A program made the position numbers and the translations under genes. This document shows, piece after piece, positions 21,502 through 33,299 of a DNA stretch of 64,000 bases; within the stretch, counting starts at the first letter, position 1, and each line of letters starts with the position of its first letter. Under the pieces are notes generated by a model that saw only the letters and a list, made by a program, of their open reading frames with translations, ran no database searches and was not told where the DNA came from. Origin of the DNA: Nothopassalora personata (lineage: Eukaryota > Ascomycota > Dothideomycetes > Mycosphaerellales > Mycosphaerellaceae); NCBI GenBank assembly GCA_033816765.1, contig CM066298.1, forward strand, positions 1,612,001-1,676,000. The letters run 5' to 3'.

Positions 21502-21845
21502 TACTAGAAGGTAGTTTATAGCGGAAGCTATCCTTAGGATTTATAGGATAGTCGTAGTAAATAGTAGGTATAAGAGGTATAATAGTAGTAAGAGTACTAG
21601 GACTTGCTTTGTTACTTATACCTATCTAGAGGGCTAACTCTGCTCTTATTTATATCCGATAATAGACTCCTAGAACCTTCTATACTACGTAATCTATTAC
21701 GTAGGCGTAATTATTCTTAGAATTAAATTTGTAAGAAGCTATAACTAGACCATTCTATTTCATTCTATAACTTAACGTCTAGACTACCTAGAGTGTTCTA
21801 GAATGAAACACAGTTATAAATTCACTAGCTATAAATAGCGTATTC
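21502..21845 (-). repeat. Partial copia 5' LTR (element C)
   Basis: Starts TACTAGAAGGTAG after the primer site and follows the LTR consensus to about 21,845, where it breaks off into copia RT sequence. About 200 bases of the LTR are missing. Confidence 0.75.
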
Positions 21846-23097
21846 CTTCTTTTTTTCTAGACGTAGAGTATTGTTAAAGTAGACCTAGACCTTTAGCATT
21901 AGTTCTAGGTAGAATCTTATCTATATACTCTATTTAAGATAGAGTAATAGACCTATCTTTACGGCTTGTACGGTTATAAGTAACTTGAATCCATAGGTAG
22001 TAACTTACGTTACCTAGATAATTTAATTTAAGGGCTTTAAAGAGATTATCCTAAGTTCCCTTATAAGTTCTAAGTTAGTTCGAACTAGTTATAAATATAT
22101 CGCCTACGTAGTACGTTATTATAATGTCTATCTAAATGTTTTAACATAGTCTTATCATTTCTTATTAGAATAAAGCCTACTCTATATTATCTAGACTTAA
22201 GGTATAAAAATCACTATCTATAGGCTTATTATTAGCTATATAGTACGGAATAAGAACATTAAACTTATAGACTATTATCCTTTGAACTAGAAGGTTGTTC
22301 TAGGTATAATTAAATAGAGTACTCTAGACAGTTAAGATGTTAAGGTATAGCATTACATAAAATATTCTAGTTATAACTTCTTATGAATCTACTGTTATTA
22401 ATAATCATACCTACGTAATTAATAATCTAGGGTAGAACGCTCTAAGAAACTATACCTAGGGTACATAAATACTCGTAAGAGCCCTTTAGGAAGGCTAAGG
22501 AAAATATACTTTTTGTCATCTCTCTATAAGTGACTTATCATTTATTTTATCTTTTAGCCTTTAGGCTATCTTCTACTATTTCTACTGTAGCTTAGATCCT
22601 TAATATATTATATAGCGTAGATATACTTCTATAATTGTTATTGTTATGGAAAGCTGTACCTTTGTTCTTTATGCTATGATAATTTCAATTATTATTTACC
22701 TCTATACTTAGCGGGCCTTAGTCATTGTTACTAAGCTCTAACGTGATTAGTATGATCACTGTTTAGCAAATTCTAAGGCAAATTTACGCTAGAACAGTTA
22801 TTATTAAGATTTATAGTAAGAACTACGAGCCTCTATACTAGTACTAATATTCTTCTTAGTATTATCTAAGTAAAATATCGTCTTTCTTAGCTCGTGAGAC
22901 TTCTTGGCTTTTTTATTCTACTTGCTAGAGGCGCTATTAGTCTTTCTAAAATGTAGCTTATTTTTTACCTCGAATTACTAACTATAGTAAGTTCTTTAGA
23001 TTTATGATTATCTAAATACGCTTCCTCTAGGACCTTTACGTCTCTAGCGTACACTACGCAATATATATTAAAGTCTAATGATTAACTTATAGCCTTT
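21846..23097 (-). pseudogene. Scrambled copia pol fragments
   Basis: 21,850-22,310 matches the copia RT segment at about 10,180-10,640. 22,310-22,450 resembles a diverged LTR piece (CTTCTTATGAATCTACT, ACGTAATTAATAATCTA). 22,610-23,097 matches the integrase-to-RT spacer at about 11,100-11,590. The pieces are more diverged and less TA-saturated than the neighbouring elements and are out of order, so they are remnants of an older copy. 22,450-22,610 has no match that I can see. Confidence 0.6.
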
Positions 23098-23650
23098 TAT
23101 TAGAAAGTAGGTGTAGAGTAGAAGCTAGCCTTAGGATTTATAGGATAGTCGTAGTCAATGGTAGGTATAAGGGGTATAAGAGCAGTAAGTAGCAGGTATA
23201 ATAGTAGTAAGAGTAGTAGAACTTGCTTTGTTACTTATACCTATCTAGAGGGCTAATTCTACTCTTATTTATATTCGATTATAGACTCCTAGAACCTTTT
23301 ATACTACGTAATCTATTACGTAGGCGTAGAAATTCTTAGAAGTGGATTTGTAAGAAGTTATAATTAGAGCATTCTATTTGATTCTATAATCGACTTCTAG
23401 ACCGCGTAGAGCGTTCTAGATTTTAGTATAGTTAGGAACTAACATGTTCCAACTACGTTAGGATCCGCTAGTCCGGCTCTAGCCTATTACGGCTATAGAT
23501 AAGTTATTTATAGCGTTATAAACGAAAGTTCTAGTATTCTACTATCTTAGGATTGTATCTAAGATAGTAACTACTAAGAATACTAGTCTATATCCACTTT
23601 ATAGCTAAGAACACTTTGCTAAGTAGCTATATAAAGCTTAGAATCTAATA
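23098..23650 (-). repeat. copia 3' LTR (minus-strand fragment F)
   Basis: 553 bp, TATTAGAAAGTAGGTG to AATCTAATA, same orientation as 8,036-8,587 and clearly diverged from it. It is followed by the copia 3' untranslated segment, so it is the 3' end of a minus-strand element. Confidence 0.85.
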
Positions 23651-24256
23651 CACCCCTGTAAGCTTTATAAAGGTGTAGTACTACTTACTAAGGCAAAAGT
23701 ATTTTATAAAGAGGGTTATAGGCTAAAGAGTGTACTCTATTCTAAAATAAATAATCAGCCTATATTCTATATTTATATATAAAGTATAGTACGCTATAAG
23801 GTATAGGTAAGCGCAATCTTAAAGAGTCTATAGGGTAAACTACCCGCTTAGTTAGATATATATAATCCTTAAGCTAGGTAAAAGACCTCTTTTAAATATA
23901 GTAAAGCTCTGTTGTAGTTTCTTCTTATAGCTAAAAGTCGTTCCTAAATATTTTACGATTAAGGTACTTTCTACGGGGGGATCTTTGCCGTTTAGGCGCG
24001 TTACGCCTATAACTAATACTTTTTAGTATTCCTAGCCCTATAGAATAGGTACCTACTTAGTATTATAAGATAATATACCTATAAATTGGTATATATCTAA
24101 GTACTACTTTTAAGTAGTATATTAGAAACGGCCTATTACCGGATATATAACTGCTCTATACCCTTACAATCTTAGAAACTTTTTAGGTATACTAAAGTAA
24201 AAGTAGCCTAAGATTTAGTTTATAGTCGTAGGGTTAGCCGTTATAATATAATCGAA
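23651..24256 (-). other. copia 3' untranslated segment (fragment F)
   Basis: Homologous to 8,588-9,200. It ends abruptly at CGAATTATTACTAG, where it is fused to an oppositely oriented LTR. Confidence 0.7.
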
Positions 24257-24699
24257 TTATTACTAGGACTTTTATTTATAACGCTATAAATAACTCAACT
24301 ATAGCCGTGATAGGCTAGGGCTAGACTAGTAGCTCCTTATATTGTTAGAACATGTTAGTTTCTAACTATGTTGAAATCTAGAACGCTCTAGGCCGTCTAG
24401 AAGTCGAGTTGTAGGATGAAATAGATTACTCTAGCTATAACTTCTTACAAATCCACTTCTAAGAATATCTACGCCTACGTAATAGATCACGTGGTATAGA
24501 AGGTTCCAGGAGTCTAGAATCGAATATAAATAAGAGTAGAATTAGCCCTCTAGATAAGGACAAGTAACGAAGCAAGTTCTACTACTCTTACTACTATCTT
24601 ACCTACTATGATTACTCTTACTACTCTCATACCTACTATTTACTACGCCTATCCTATATATTCTAAGGCTAGCTTTCGCTCTATAGCTACCTTATAATA
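24257..24699 (+). repeat. Truncated copia 5' LTR (element E)
   Basis: Last 443 bp of the LTR, inverted relative to 23,098-23,650, ending CTTATAATA directly before the primer site GGTTATAAGTC. The missing start has been replaced by the junction with fragment F. Confidence 0.8.
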
Positions 24700-25452
24700 G
24701 GTTATAAGTCTAAATAGCACTTAGCCTAAGGAACCTAGTCGTCCCTACCGATTGTTAAGTAATACCTACACCTTACTTATACCTTCGGGCGTAGAAACAA
24801 GTAAAACTAAAGGAAAATAAGAGAAACCAATTAAAAACTAGCGAAACGAGCGAGAAGTAGGTAAGAACCTTTAAGAAACAAATAAGTTTCAACTCGGATA
24901 AGGATTCCCGCACTTTTAATAAGCGCACTATACCTAAAACAACTATACCTCCGAGGTATATACACCCTAGTAACGCCTTATAGCTTATCTCAGTATACCT
25001 TCCCGATTAGGAAAGACACCGGATTTTTAAAACCTAGGGTATTGCGACCTCTAAAACTTTACTGTTTTGAAAACGGTAATATCTCGCCGACCCTAGGCCC
25101 TAAAAATATAAACGGACCTGTTTTTAGACCGCCTATATAAGGCAGATTTGCCTATAGAGAGTCTATAGTGTTATAAAGTCCCAATGGAGCGCTACTCTAA
25201 GTAATTACTAGTAGTATAAAGTCCTTAAGGGGAACCTTCTAGCAATCTATATACTAATACGTTAGGACGAAAAATAGCGAAATCTTAAGGAAGAAACCTA
25301 CGAAAGTAGCTAGAGTATTGTACCTATCTCTCTATAAAAAGGATAAGGGGTTTTTAAGGAATTAAAACTTGCTCTTATTCTTCCTTTTAAAGACACTACT
25401 ATTCCTAACTCTAGAAACAATAAAGTCGAGAATTATAAAGCGTAATAATTAT

Positions 25453-26467
25453 AATGTCTATTAACAATGAGACATTTAATATTACGCGTCTTAAAGGCTA
25501 AATTAGTCATCAATTTTAGGCATTAAGAATTAAAGCGTACCTTATTAACGAAGGTCTTATTGAGGCTATAGAGGAACCTATTACGCACGAGGAAGAAATA
25601 AAGCAAGAAGCCCTCGCCCTTATTAGGTTATCTATTAAGGACGGGCCTTTAATATAAATATAAACTAAGAATACGGCCCTTAAAGCGTAGAATGCCCTAG
25701 ATGATTTATATATAGTCCTAAAGGGTTTAATTCCTTATTCTTACTTTTAAGGAAGCTATTTAATGCTACACTCTCTAAGAGTAATAACTTCATAGAGAAA
25801 TATACGACTACTATTTGCCGTTTATACGACGATTTGAAGTATAAGGGTATAGAACTACCTAAGTAAGTTATTATAGCTTAGACTTAAAATAACTTAACGG
25901 ACAAATACGAGTCTTTTCTTACCTCTATAAGTTAAAGTTTAAGAGTAAATATAGAGGCATTCACTCTTAAGGAGTTATATAGTAATCTACTAGACGAGTC
26001 TCGTAGATATAGCGCTAAAGACAAAGAAGATAGCGCGTAATTCCTAAATAATTCTACGAGTATACCTCGAGAATATAACGGGCCTAAAAGACCGGGATAT
26101 AAGGGTCTCAAACACGTTCATTTAAATAAATAGTGCTCTTGGTACAATAGAAAGGAACACGAGGAACCTACGTGTTTTAAGAAGTATCCTAATCTAAAAA
26201 ATAGGACTTTGAAGAAGAATAATACTTATAAGTCCGAGAATAAAGATACTAAAGAGGATAGCGACGCCTTGTTCGCTAGTTCTAACGAGGATAGCAAACT
26301 AGAAGTACTATTTTCTAATATAGAGGACTCTAATGGCGAAAATATAGCCGTTCTTAGCGCTAATAATGATAGTAAGAGCGCTAAAAGCGTAGAATCTATT
26401 AAATGTGTGCTAGATTCGGGCGCTTCCCGGCATATTATAGTAAATAGAGATTATTTTACGGCGTTTT
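25453..26467 (+). pseudogene. copia gag-protease (element E)
   Basis: The frame starts MSINNETFNITRLKG, a UBN2-like copia gag start, and continues with LRIKAYLINEGLIEAIEEPI, then with frame breaks through the gag core. The open segment 26,209-26,469 holds KKNNTYKSENKDTKEDSDAL, the acidic linker and the intact protease site CVLDSGASRHIIVNRDYFTA. The knuckle at about 26,130-26,175 reads CSWYNRKEHEEPTC, with its second Cys lost. Stops replace Gln and Trp codons. It is the best-preserved protease motif among the copia copies here. Confidence 0.8.
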
Positions 26468-28560
26468 AAGATATTAAAATTGCTTTACGGTAGGAAAATG
26501 CCGGTGAAGTAATCTCTTACGGGCGCAGTAATATTGAATTACGTTTTAAAGATATAAATAAGGTAGTTCTTCTAAAGGAGTGCCTCTATACGCCTAAAAT
26601 AGGCGTAAATTTTATAAGACTATTACAATTAGACGCCCGTAACTGCTATGCCCGTCTTAAGAATGGTATTATTAATTTATATAGTAAACTTAAGACTCTT
26701 ATACTAGAGCTATTAAGGAAAAATCGCTATATAAAATAGCTATCTTTCCGTAAAATATAAAGAAAGTACGTACTATACTATTAATTCTAGTAAAACAACT
26801 CGCTAATTTAGCATAAAAGACTAGGACATATCAATCCTAACGCTTTAGAAAAATTAGGCGTAAAGGTAGATAAACACGATCCTAGGCTCCTAAATTACGA
26901 AACTTGTATTAAGGTAAAAGCGACTTCAAAAATTAATCGTAATAAGAGCACGAAAGTAGAAGCATTCCTAGATAAAGTTAGTTTCAATATTTGCGCTCCT
27001 ATAGAACCTAGGACAAATCGCGGATAATGTTCTTTTATTAGCCTTATTAATAATTATTCTAGATATATAGAGGCGGATATTATTAAGTCTAAATCCGATG
27101 CTTTTTGTTCTCTTGAAGCCTTTAAAGTACGTACGGAAAATTCTTCGTCTAATAGCGCTAAAAGGCCTAGTCTTAAAGTCTTAAATTCCGATAATGCCTT
27201 AGAATTCTTATCTAAAGAATTCAATGACTTATTAGATAAAAGCGGTATAGTTTATAAATTAAGCGCGCCTTTCTATCCTAAACAAAACGCTATTTTAGAA
27301 AGGCCTGATCGTACTATAATGTCTAAAGTACGCGGTATGTTATACGAGGCTAATTCACCTCGTTATTTATAGAGGGAAGCAGTTTTCACAGCGGTTTATA
27401 TTTATAATAGAACCCTGTACGCTAGTTTAGGGCTTAAAACACTCTACGAATTAAGGTACGGGACGAGACCTAACCTAAGTAATATAAAATTTTCGGTTCT
27501 ATTGCGTATTATCGTAATCCTAGCCCTACAAAGCTAGAGACATGCGTTAATAAGGTTATTCTATTAGGTTGTACCAATTACGGTAGTTATAAATTACTAG
27601 ACCTTAATATACACCGTATCGTCTTCGCTAGAGACGTAAAGGTCTTAGAGGGAACCTATCTAGATAGTCCTAAAACTAAAGAACCTACTATAGTAAGCAA
27701 TTTTAAGGTAAACGAACGATAAGTGAAATTTGAGTAAGGTTAATATTGCTTCTAGCGAGCAAAACAAAATAGCTACGAAGCCTAACAAGCCGAGAAATTG
27801 AGGACTACGCTTAGATAATGCTAGAACTAATACTAGCGCTAGCGTGGAGGCTCGTAATCCTACTATAAACCTCGATAATCACAACTCTAGTATAAATTCG
27901 TCCGAAAACTCTCTAAACGGGGATATTATTAATTGTCCTACTATACTAGACATTACTAACGACAACGTAGACCCGTTGTCTACAGAGATAAACGAATAGT
28001 TACGATCGTAATAGCACTAATAATAGCGCTGGAGTCTTAAATTACAATTGTAATAGTAAAGAAATTATAACTTCGCGTAGTCTATCTTCTAAAACACTTA
28101 TAGATAATAGATTAAAGGACAAATTAGCGCTATTAGCTAACTATAGGCGGCTAAAAACCGTCAATTCTATTACTTATAAAGACGCGATAACTAGTCTTAA
28201 TCAAAATGTATAGCTAGAGTTGATAAACTCCAGAATTAACAACTTTAATGAGCTTCAAACTTAGGACTTAGTTAATCTACCTAAAGATTGCGTAGCCCTT
28301 AAAGGACGGTAGGTTTATAAGACTCAAACAGATGCTAAGAGTAATATAATTAAATATAAGAGTCGGTAGGTCGTAAAGGGCTTTAAACTAATATTTAGAG
28401 TAGATTACAACGAGACTTTTAGTACTACTTATCGTCCTAAAACCTAGCGTTCTTTATTCTATTATACGGCTTATCACGACTACGATATATAATAATAGGA
28501 CGTTAAATTAGCGTTCCCTAATAGCCCTATAGATGAAGAATTACATGTAGAATAGCCTTA
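26468..28560 (+). pseudogene. copia integrase and truncated RT (element E)
   Basis: The pre-integrase domain (VVLLKECLYTPKIGVNFI) is followed by the integrase core: VSFNICAPIEPRT, where the first catalytic Asp of the usual DICGP is Asn; LNSDNALEFLSKEF with the second Asp; and QNAILERPDRTI with the catalytic Glu. A spacer follows, then the RT N-terminus (VNLPKDCVALKGR, YKTQTDAKSNIIKYKSR, FRVDYNETFSTTYRP) to about 28,560. There it is cut and joined to the 3' untranslated part. The RT catalytic box and RNase H are absent. Confidence 0.85.
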
Positions 28561-28708
28561 TTGGTTATAGGCGTAATGTTGCCTAAATAGTAGGGATCCC
28601 CCGTAGAAAGTACCTTAATCCTAGAATACTTAGGAACGACTTTAAGTTATTAGAAGTAACTATAGCAGAGCTTTACTATAGTTGAAAGAGGTCTTTTCCC
28701 TAGCTTAA
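28561..28708 (+). other. copia E 3' untranslated part, left of gypsy insertion
   Basis: Matches 18,570-18,725 up to CCTAGCTTAA, where the gypsy LTR begins. The last five bases, CTTAA, are the gypsy target duplication. Confidence 0.85.
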
Positions 28709-29068
28709 TGTTATGTCTCGTTCTAGGGCTAGTCTCAAAGGAGAGATAAGTCAAGTCACGTGGCGGTATTCTTTAGAGAGGCTGAAGCAAGCTAAGCAAA
28801 GATGAATAATTGGAATAAGAGTTGTATTCCAATTAGTGAGATAGTAACATAAGTTGAACGTATTAGAACTATAAGGGTTTCTAGCGTTCCTAAATACAAA
28901 AGAGATTCGTAGATCTCGGTGATTAGTCTAATCATTCTAAGCATGAGCAGTCTGATTAGTCTAAGCATAAGCAGTCTAATCGCTCTATGTCTAAGCGCTT
29001 AGGCAGGATGAGTTACGTGTTCGTCTTATCGTTATAATTCTAGGGTCCCTAGGAATCATTCCGTAACA
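28709..29068 (-). repeat. gypsy copy B 3' LTR
   Basis: TGTTATGTCTCGTTC to CATTCCGTAACA. Pairs with 35,267-35,625. Contains a short tandem TCTAAGCATRAGCAGTCT-type repeat at about 28,930-28,985. Confidence 0.93.
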
Positions 29069-29081
29069 CTATCCCCTTCTC
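29069..29081 (-). promoter_or_regulatory. gypsy polypurine tract
   Basis: GAGAAGGGGATAG on the minus strand lies immediately before the 3' LTR, the position and composition of the plus-strand primer of an LTR retrotransposon. Confidence 0.7.
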
Positions 29082-29141
29082 AGCCTAGCTTCGTCCCGAA
29101 GCTTCTTAAGCCGTTATTATTTCTTGTAGTAATAGTTAACT

Positions 29142-29624
29142 ATGTCTTCTTCCTCCTATAAACGCCGTTAACGACTTGCTTAGGATACTAAAGTTTCTAG
29201 TATCAAAATAGCTCTATACACGAATTGTTAGAAGTCTCGATCCTCGGGCGCAGTAGTGAAGTGTATCGTGGGTTCTCGGTCTAGAAAGTGTTCGGCCTAC
29301 ATTCGAAAAGGCTATAAGGATTACGATGTGCGTCTTTCTCGTCCGGAGTAGGAACGTCTTCGCGATTCGCGCGATAAGCTTAAGCTAGAGCTTAAGAGGA
29401 TTGAAGAGGAGGAGGTGCGGCTAAAGATGCGCAAGATCCGTCTTCGGAAACAGCTACGATTAGCTAAGCGTCGTACCGACGATGCCGTCGCTAAGGAGTT
29501 AGAGGAGCTCGAGGAGGAAGAGGCGCGTAAGGAGCTAGCGTCTCTTAAGCGGGCGTCGGGGGTAGAGGTGTCGCCTTCGCTAGTTTCTTTCTCGGATATC
29601 CTAGAGATGCCCGTTAATAACTAG
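29142..29624 (+). pseudogene. Antisense 161-codon ORF inside the gypsy element
   Basis: A plus-strand frame opposite to gag-pol, between pol and the 3' LTR, from ATG (29,142) to TAG (29,624). It has four internal stops (TAA/TAG) where CAA, CAG or TGG would be expected before RIP. The first half has Cys-rich sequence (VVKCIVGSRSRKCSAYIRKG). The second half is a charged coiled coil (LKMRKIRLRKQLRLAKRRTD, AKELEELEEEEARKELASLK). The layout, a small Cys cluster followed by a coiled coil, resembles short proteins I recall as common hypothetical proteins in fungal genomes; that resemblance is from memory. The segment from 29,415 is fully open. It is not part of the known gypsy gene set. Confidence 0.6.
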
Positions 29625-29720
29625 GCGGCGCTCTCTAGAGCGGAGCCTTAGGGCGAGTCTCTAGGGGTAGAGACTTATTAGGGTACTTATTCGTAAGTTG
29701 TGTCCCTGTTCTTATTAATC

Positions 29721-29794
29721 GGCTAGGTAGCTTAGTGGTAGAGCGTAGGCTGTCTATACTCTTAAGGTCGTGGGTTCGATTCCTACCTTAGCTA
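29721..29794 (+). tRNA. tRNA-like sequence inside the gypsy element (decayed, anticodon unclear)
   Basis: 74 nt that fold like a tRNA. The acceptor stem GGCTAGG/CTTAGCT pairs over 7 positions (two G-T) with discriminator A. The D arm is GCTT/GAGC with loop AGTGGTA. The variable loop is AGGTC. The T arm is GTGGG/CCTAC around TTCGATT. Internal pol III boxes are intact: A box TAGCTTAGTGG, B box GGTTCGATTCC. The anticodon arm is 19 nt instead of 17 and pairs poorly, so no anticodon can be assigned; C-to-T RIP changes probably damaged it. It lies between the pol stop and the antisense ORF. Confidence 0.5.
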
Positions 29795-29869
29795 TTCCCG
29801 GCCGACTAGTCGTCAATCGATAGCTTAGTCGGTTAGCCGTTTTTTGGTTTTGTAGTATTCCTGGATTTT

Positions 29870-32800
29870 TTGCTAACAGTTGTGCAGGTTTTGTTTTGGT
29901 TCCTAGGTATTTTCTAATTCGTCGTATCCTTTCTATTTAACAAGGTATCGCTAACCTTTCTTGTCTAGGATTCTTTCGACTTCGAATTCGTTTTCTGCTT
30001 CCGGCTCGAAATAGAAGCTCTCCTAGTAAGGTGTCTCGGCGTCTACGAGTTCTAACTTAGAGATGTGGAAGACTAGGTAGATTTTTACGTCTAATGGTAG
30101 TCGTAGGCGGTAATTAACTAGTCCTATGACTTTATCGATGAAAAATAGTCCGACCTTAACGTAATCCAGTTTCTTAGTCTATCTTCTTATTCTCAAGTTT
30201 TTTATAAGGAGATAGACCTTATCCCCCTCTTTTAGCAGAGGTGCCATTTTTCTCGTGTCCTACCGTTATTAAGACAGTTTTTGTTGTGCATCTTCGATCG
30301 CCTTGCGTGTTTCTTTATGCACTTCCTTAAGAGTGTCCGTCGTTACGATCGCTCTTTCGGCTTGTAGGTGGGATCTAGGTGTTCTAAATAGGTTAGGATC
30401 TTTACTAAAGTTCGCATAGAATAGTGTCGTTAAAGTTGTCTCCGATTTGTGGTTGTTTAGTGCGATCTGCGCTATTAGCAGTAATGAAACCTAGTTGTCT
30501 TATACATAATTAATGTAGTGTCGTAGGTATTGTTCTAGCGTTTAATTTATCCTTTCGGTTTATCCGTCTATTTCCGGATAATATACTATTAACAGCTTGT
30601 GTTTAATTCCGATTGTTCCTATAAGCGTCTTCTAGTAATTTGATGTGAATAGCTTGTCTCTATCCGTTATAAACGCTTAAGGGAATCCGTAGTATCGGAT
30701 AAGTCTATCTAGTACGAGGTATCCGAGCTGCTCTACATTGTACGTTTCCGATGCAGGAATAAAGTATGCGTATTTCGTAAGTCTATTAACTATAACTAGT
30801 ATTATGTCGTATAGTTGTTTCGTAATTTGATCTCTTAACGGTGGAAGTTTCGTAATAAAGTCTATTATGACTTCGTCCTATGGTTTTATCGGTAGTGTCC
30901 TAAACTGTAGGTGACCGTATTTTGCATGTCTCGTAGCCTTGTTTCGTTAGCAGTGTACGCATTGTTTAATATAGCGTAACACCTAAAGTCTTATCTATAG
31001 AAATGAGAAACTGCGTTGTATTAGGTCTATTGTCTTTAAAGTTCTAGGGTGTCTATAAGTTGGTCCGTCGTAATGTTGTCGTATGTATTCTTCTTCTCGA
31101 TCCTTTAGTACCTAGTATTTTCCTTACGATATAGGGAATTGTTCGTCCCTATCGCCTAATATCCGTGCGATGTTATTAAATTCTCTTATGTTAGCACTAA
31201 GACTTCCGTCGGGGTTTGTCTTTAGTACTTTATGTTATACTAGTTCTTTTCCTTCTATGTAGTCACTTCTTCGGCTTAGCGCGTCGGCGCGGCTATTCTC
31301 TCGTCCTAGAGTATATTTGATTTCGAACTTATACTGTCCTAATAGCTCCGACTAGCGGGCTTGCCTTCGGGTAAGTTCTTTCGTCGTCGTGAAGTACGTA
31401 AGATTCTTATAGTTAGAAAGAATCGTTAACTTCGGTAGGCCCTCGACATATACTCTCTAATGTTGCATAGTAGCAACAATAGCTAGAAGCTCTTTATTAT
31501 GGATGTCGTAGTTCTGTTCCGCTATAGTTATTTTCCGGGAGTAATAGGCTACTAGGTGTCTCTACCTATCGTGTGTCTATGTTAGACACGCGCCTATTGC
31601 TATATTAGACGCATCGGTCTCGATATGGACTTCCTTGCTACTATCGAATAGTCGAAGCGTAGGGGCTAAAGCGCATTATTCCTTAAGTTTCTTAAACGCT
31701 TTAATCTATTCCTTTCCCTATTTCTAAGTAACGTCTTTTCTCGTAAGTATCGTTATTAGTGCTACTGTTTTTGCGTAGTCCTTAATGAATTTCCGGTTGT
31801 AGTTCGCTAGTCTAAGGAATAATTGTACGTCCTTAACTGTTTTTAGTTCTAGCTATTCTCTAATTGACTATGTCTTCGTAGGGTCGATTGTTATCCCTAT
31901 AGTGCTAATAATAAAGCCTAAGAATTTAACTTCTTTCTTATAGAATTCGCATTTCTCGGGTGCCGTCTTAAATCCTAATTACGTAAGTCGTTCGAAGACG
32001 TCCTAGACTTATCTTATATGTTCCTATAGGGATCCTTTCGTATAGACTAGTATATCGTCTATATAGGCGATAACGCATACGTCGAGTAGGTCTCTAAGTA
32101 TTTCGTTAATAAGGTCCTAGTAGGATGCGGGTACGTTAGTTAATCCTATTAGCATAACTAAGAATTCGTAGAGTCCGTATCTTATTCTAAAAGTGGTTTT
32201 CTATTCTTCTCCTTCTACTATTCGTATAGCATAGAAGGCATCCCGTAGGTTGATCTTCGTATACTAGTCCGATCCGGTTAATCTATCTTATGCTTCTTCG
32301 ATGTTAGGTAGCGGGTATCGGTTCTTAATCGTGATCTCGTTTAACTTCCTATAGTCTTATACGAGTCGTAACTTCCCGTTTGCTTTTAGAACGAATATAT
32401 ATAGAGTTCCTATACTCGAGGTAGATCTTCTTATCTATCCTTTAGCTAGCTTCTCCTTTAGCTATTCTCGTAGGGTCTATAGCTCTTTCTTAGACATTTA
32501 ATATAGGGGTCCCTATAGAGGCTCTTTCCCTAGCTAAATGTTAATCTTGTAATCCTATAGGCGGTGCTTAGGTAAGGCGGTTTTGCCTCTCTCCTCTTTA
32601 AAGAGTCGCGACCACTTGCGATACTCCTTAGGAATACTTAACTCTAAGATGTTAGTATCCTTCGATAGTACGTTACTTCTATTACTTCTAGTAACTTCGT
32701 GACCCGGCGGCCCTACGCTAGTGTCTATCCCGGTCGAAGGTAGTTCTTCTATCCTTCTAGTCGGCGTAAGCTCGAATGCGTTAAGCTGTTTCCTTACCTT

Positions 32801-33250
32801 ATCTACTATCGTCCGCTGTCGATACGTAGGCTAAATGTCGATAACGCAGTCGCATTCCCTAAATGTAAGTACTCCTCTTCTCTAGTCGATTACTAGATTG
32901 TGCTTTCTTAACTAAGGCATACCTAATACTATATTATAACTAGCTATATTAGTAACATCTAAGGTAATATTCTCGTAGTGCTATTAGATAGCTAGTAGCA
33001 ATGGTGTCGTCTCCTATTCTACGCTAGGTAACGATAATCCGTTTACCGCGATTAACTCGTAACCCTATTTCTTCTTTAGGGTAGCGAACCCGTTTCTTCT
33101 TACGAAAGACTCGGAGATGAAATTCCCCGCTGCTCCTAAGTCGATTATAATACTAGTCTTGTGTCCGTTAACGATTACTTATGTCTAGAAAACTGTGTTT
33201 AATGTCGATTCGTAAGCCTAAGTGTTGCATAACTCCCTTTAGTCGCTTAT
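29870..33250 (-). pseudogene. gypsy pol: protease, RT, RNase H, integrase, chromodomain (copy B)
   Basis: Minus-strand frame in order. Protease around 33,060-33,190. RT about 31,760-32,560, with GKLRLV-DYRKLNEITIKNR and AYIDDILVYT near 32,041-32,075. RNase H about 31,240-31,740, ending LGRENSRADALSRRSDYIEG. Integrase with zinc-finger remnant (IKQCVHC), core Asp in DEVIIDFITKLPP (30,839-30,876), Asp in FITDRDKLFTSNYWKTL (about 30,640-30,672) and Glu in TERINQTLEQYLR (about 30,530-30,570). GPY/F module (LRIRRQTKKLDYVKVGLF, LVFHISKLELVD). C-terminal chromodomain EFEVERILDKKG...YLVK.KGYDELENT at about 29,890-29,990. Catalytic acidic residues survive; many Trp and Gln codons are now TAG/TAA. Confidence 0.93.
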
Positions 33251-33299
33251 TCCTAGGGAGCTAATCCTTTTCCCGAATAGTATGTAGTTCGCTATGCTT

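Noticed and set aside
28930..28990. CRISPR-like short repeats in the gypsy LTR (CTAAGCAT repeats)
   Set aside because: Only two to three imperfect tandem units inside a eukaryotic LTR; no spacers and no cas genes.
29721..29794. Functional tRNA gene with an assignable anticodon (Tyr, Asp, Lys or suppressor considered)
   Set aside because: The anticodon arm has 19 nt and poor pairing, so every assignment needs ad hoc gaps.
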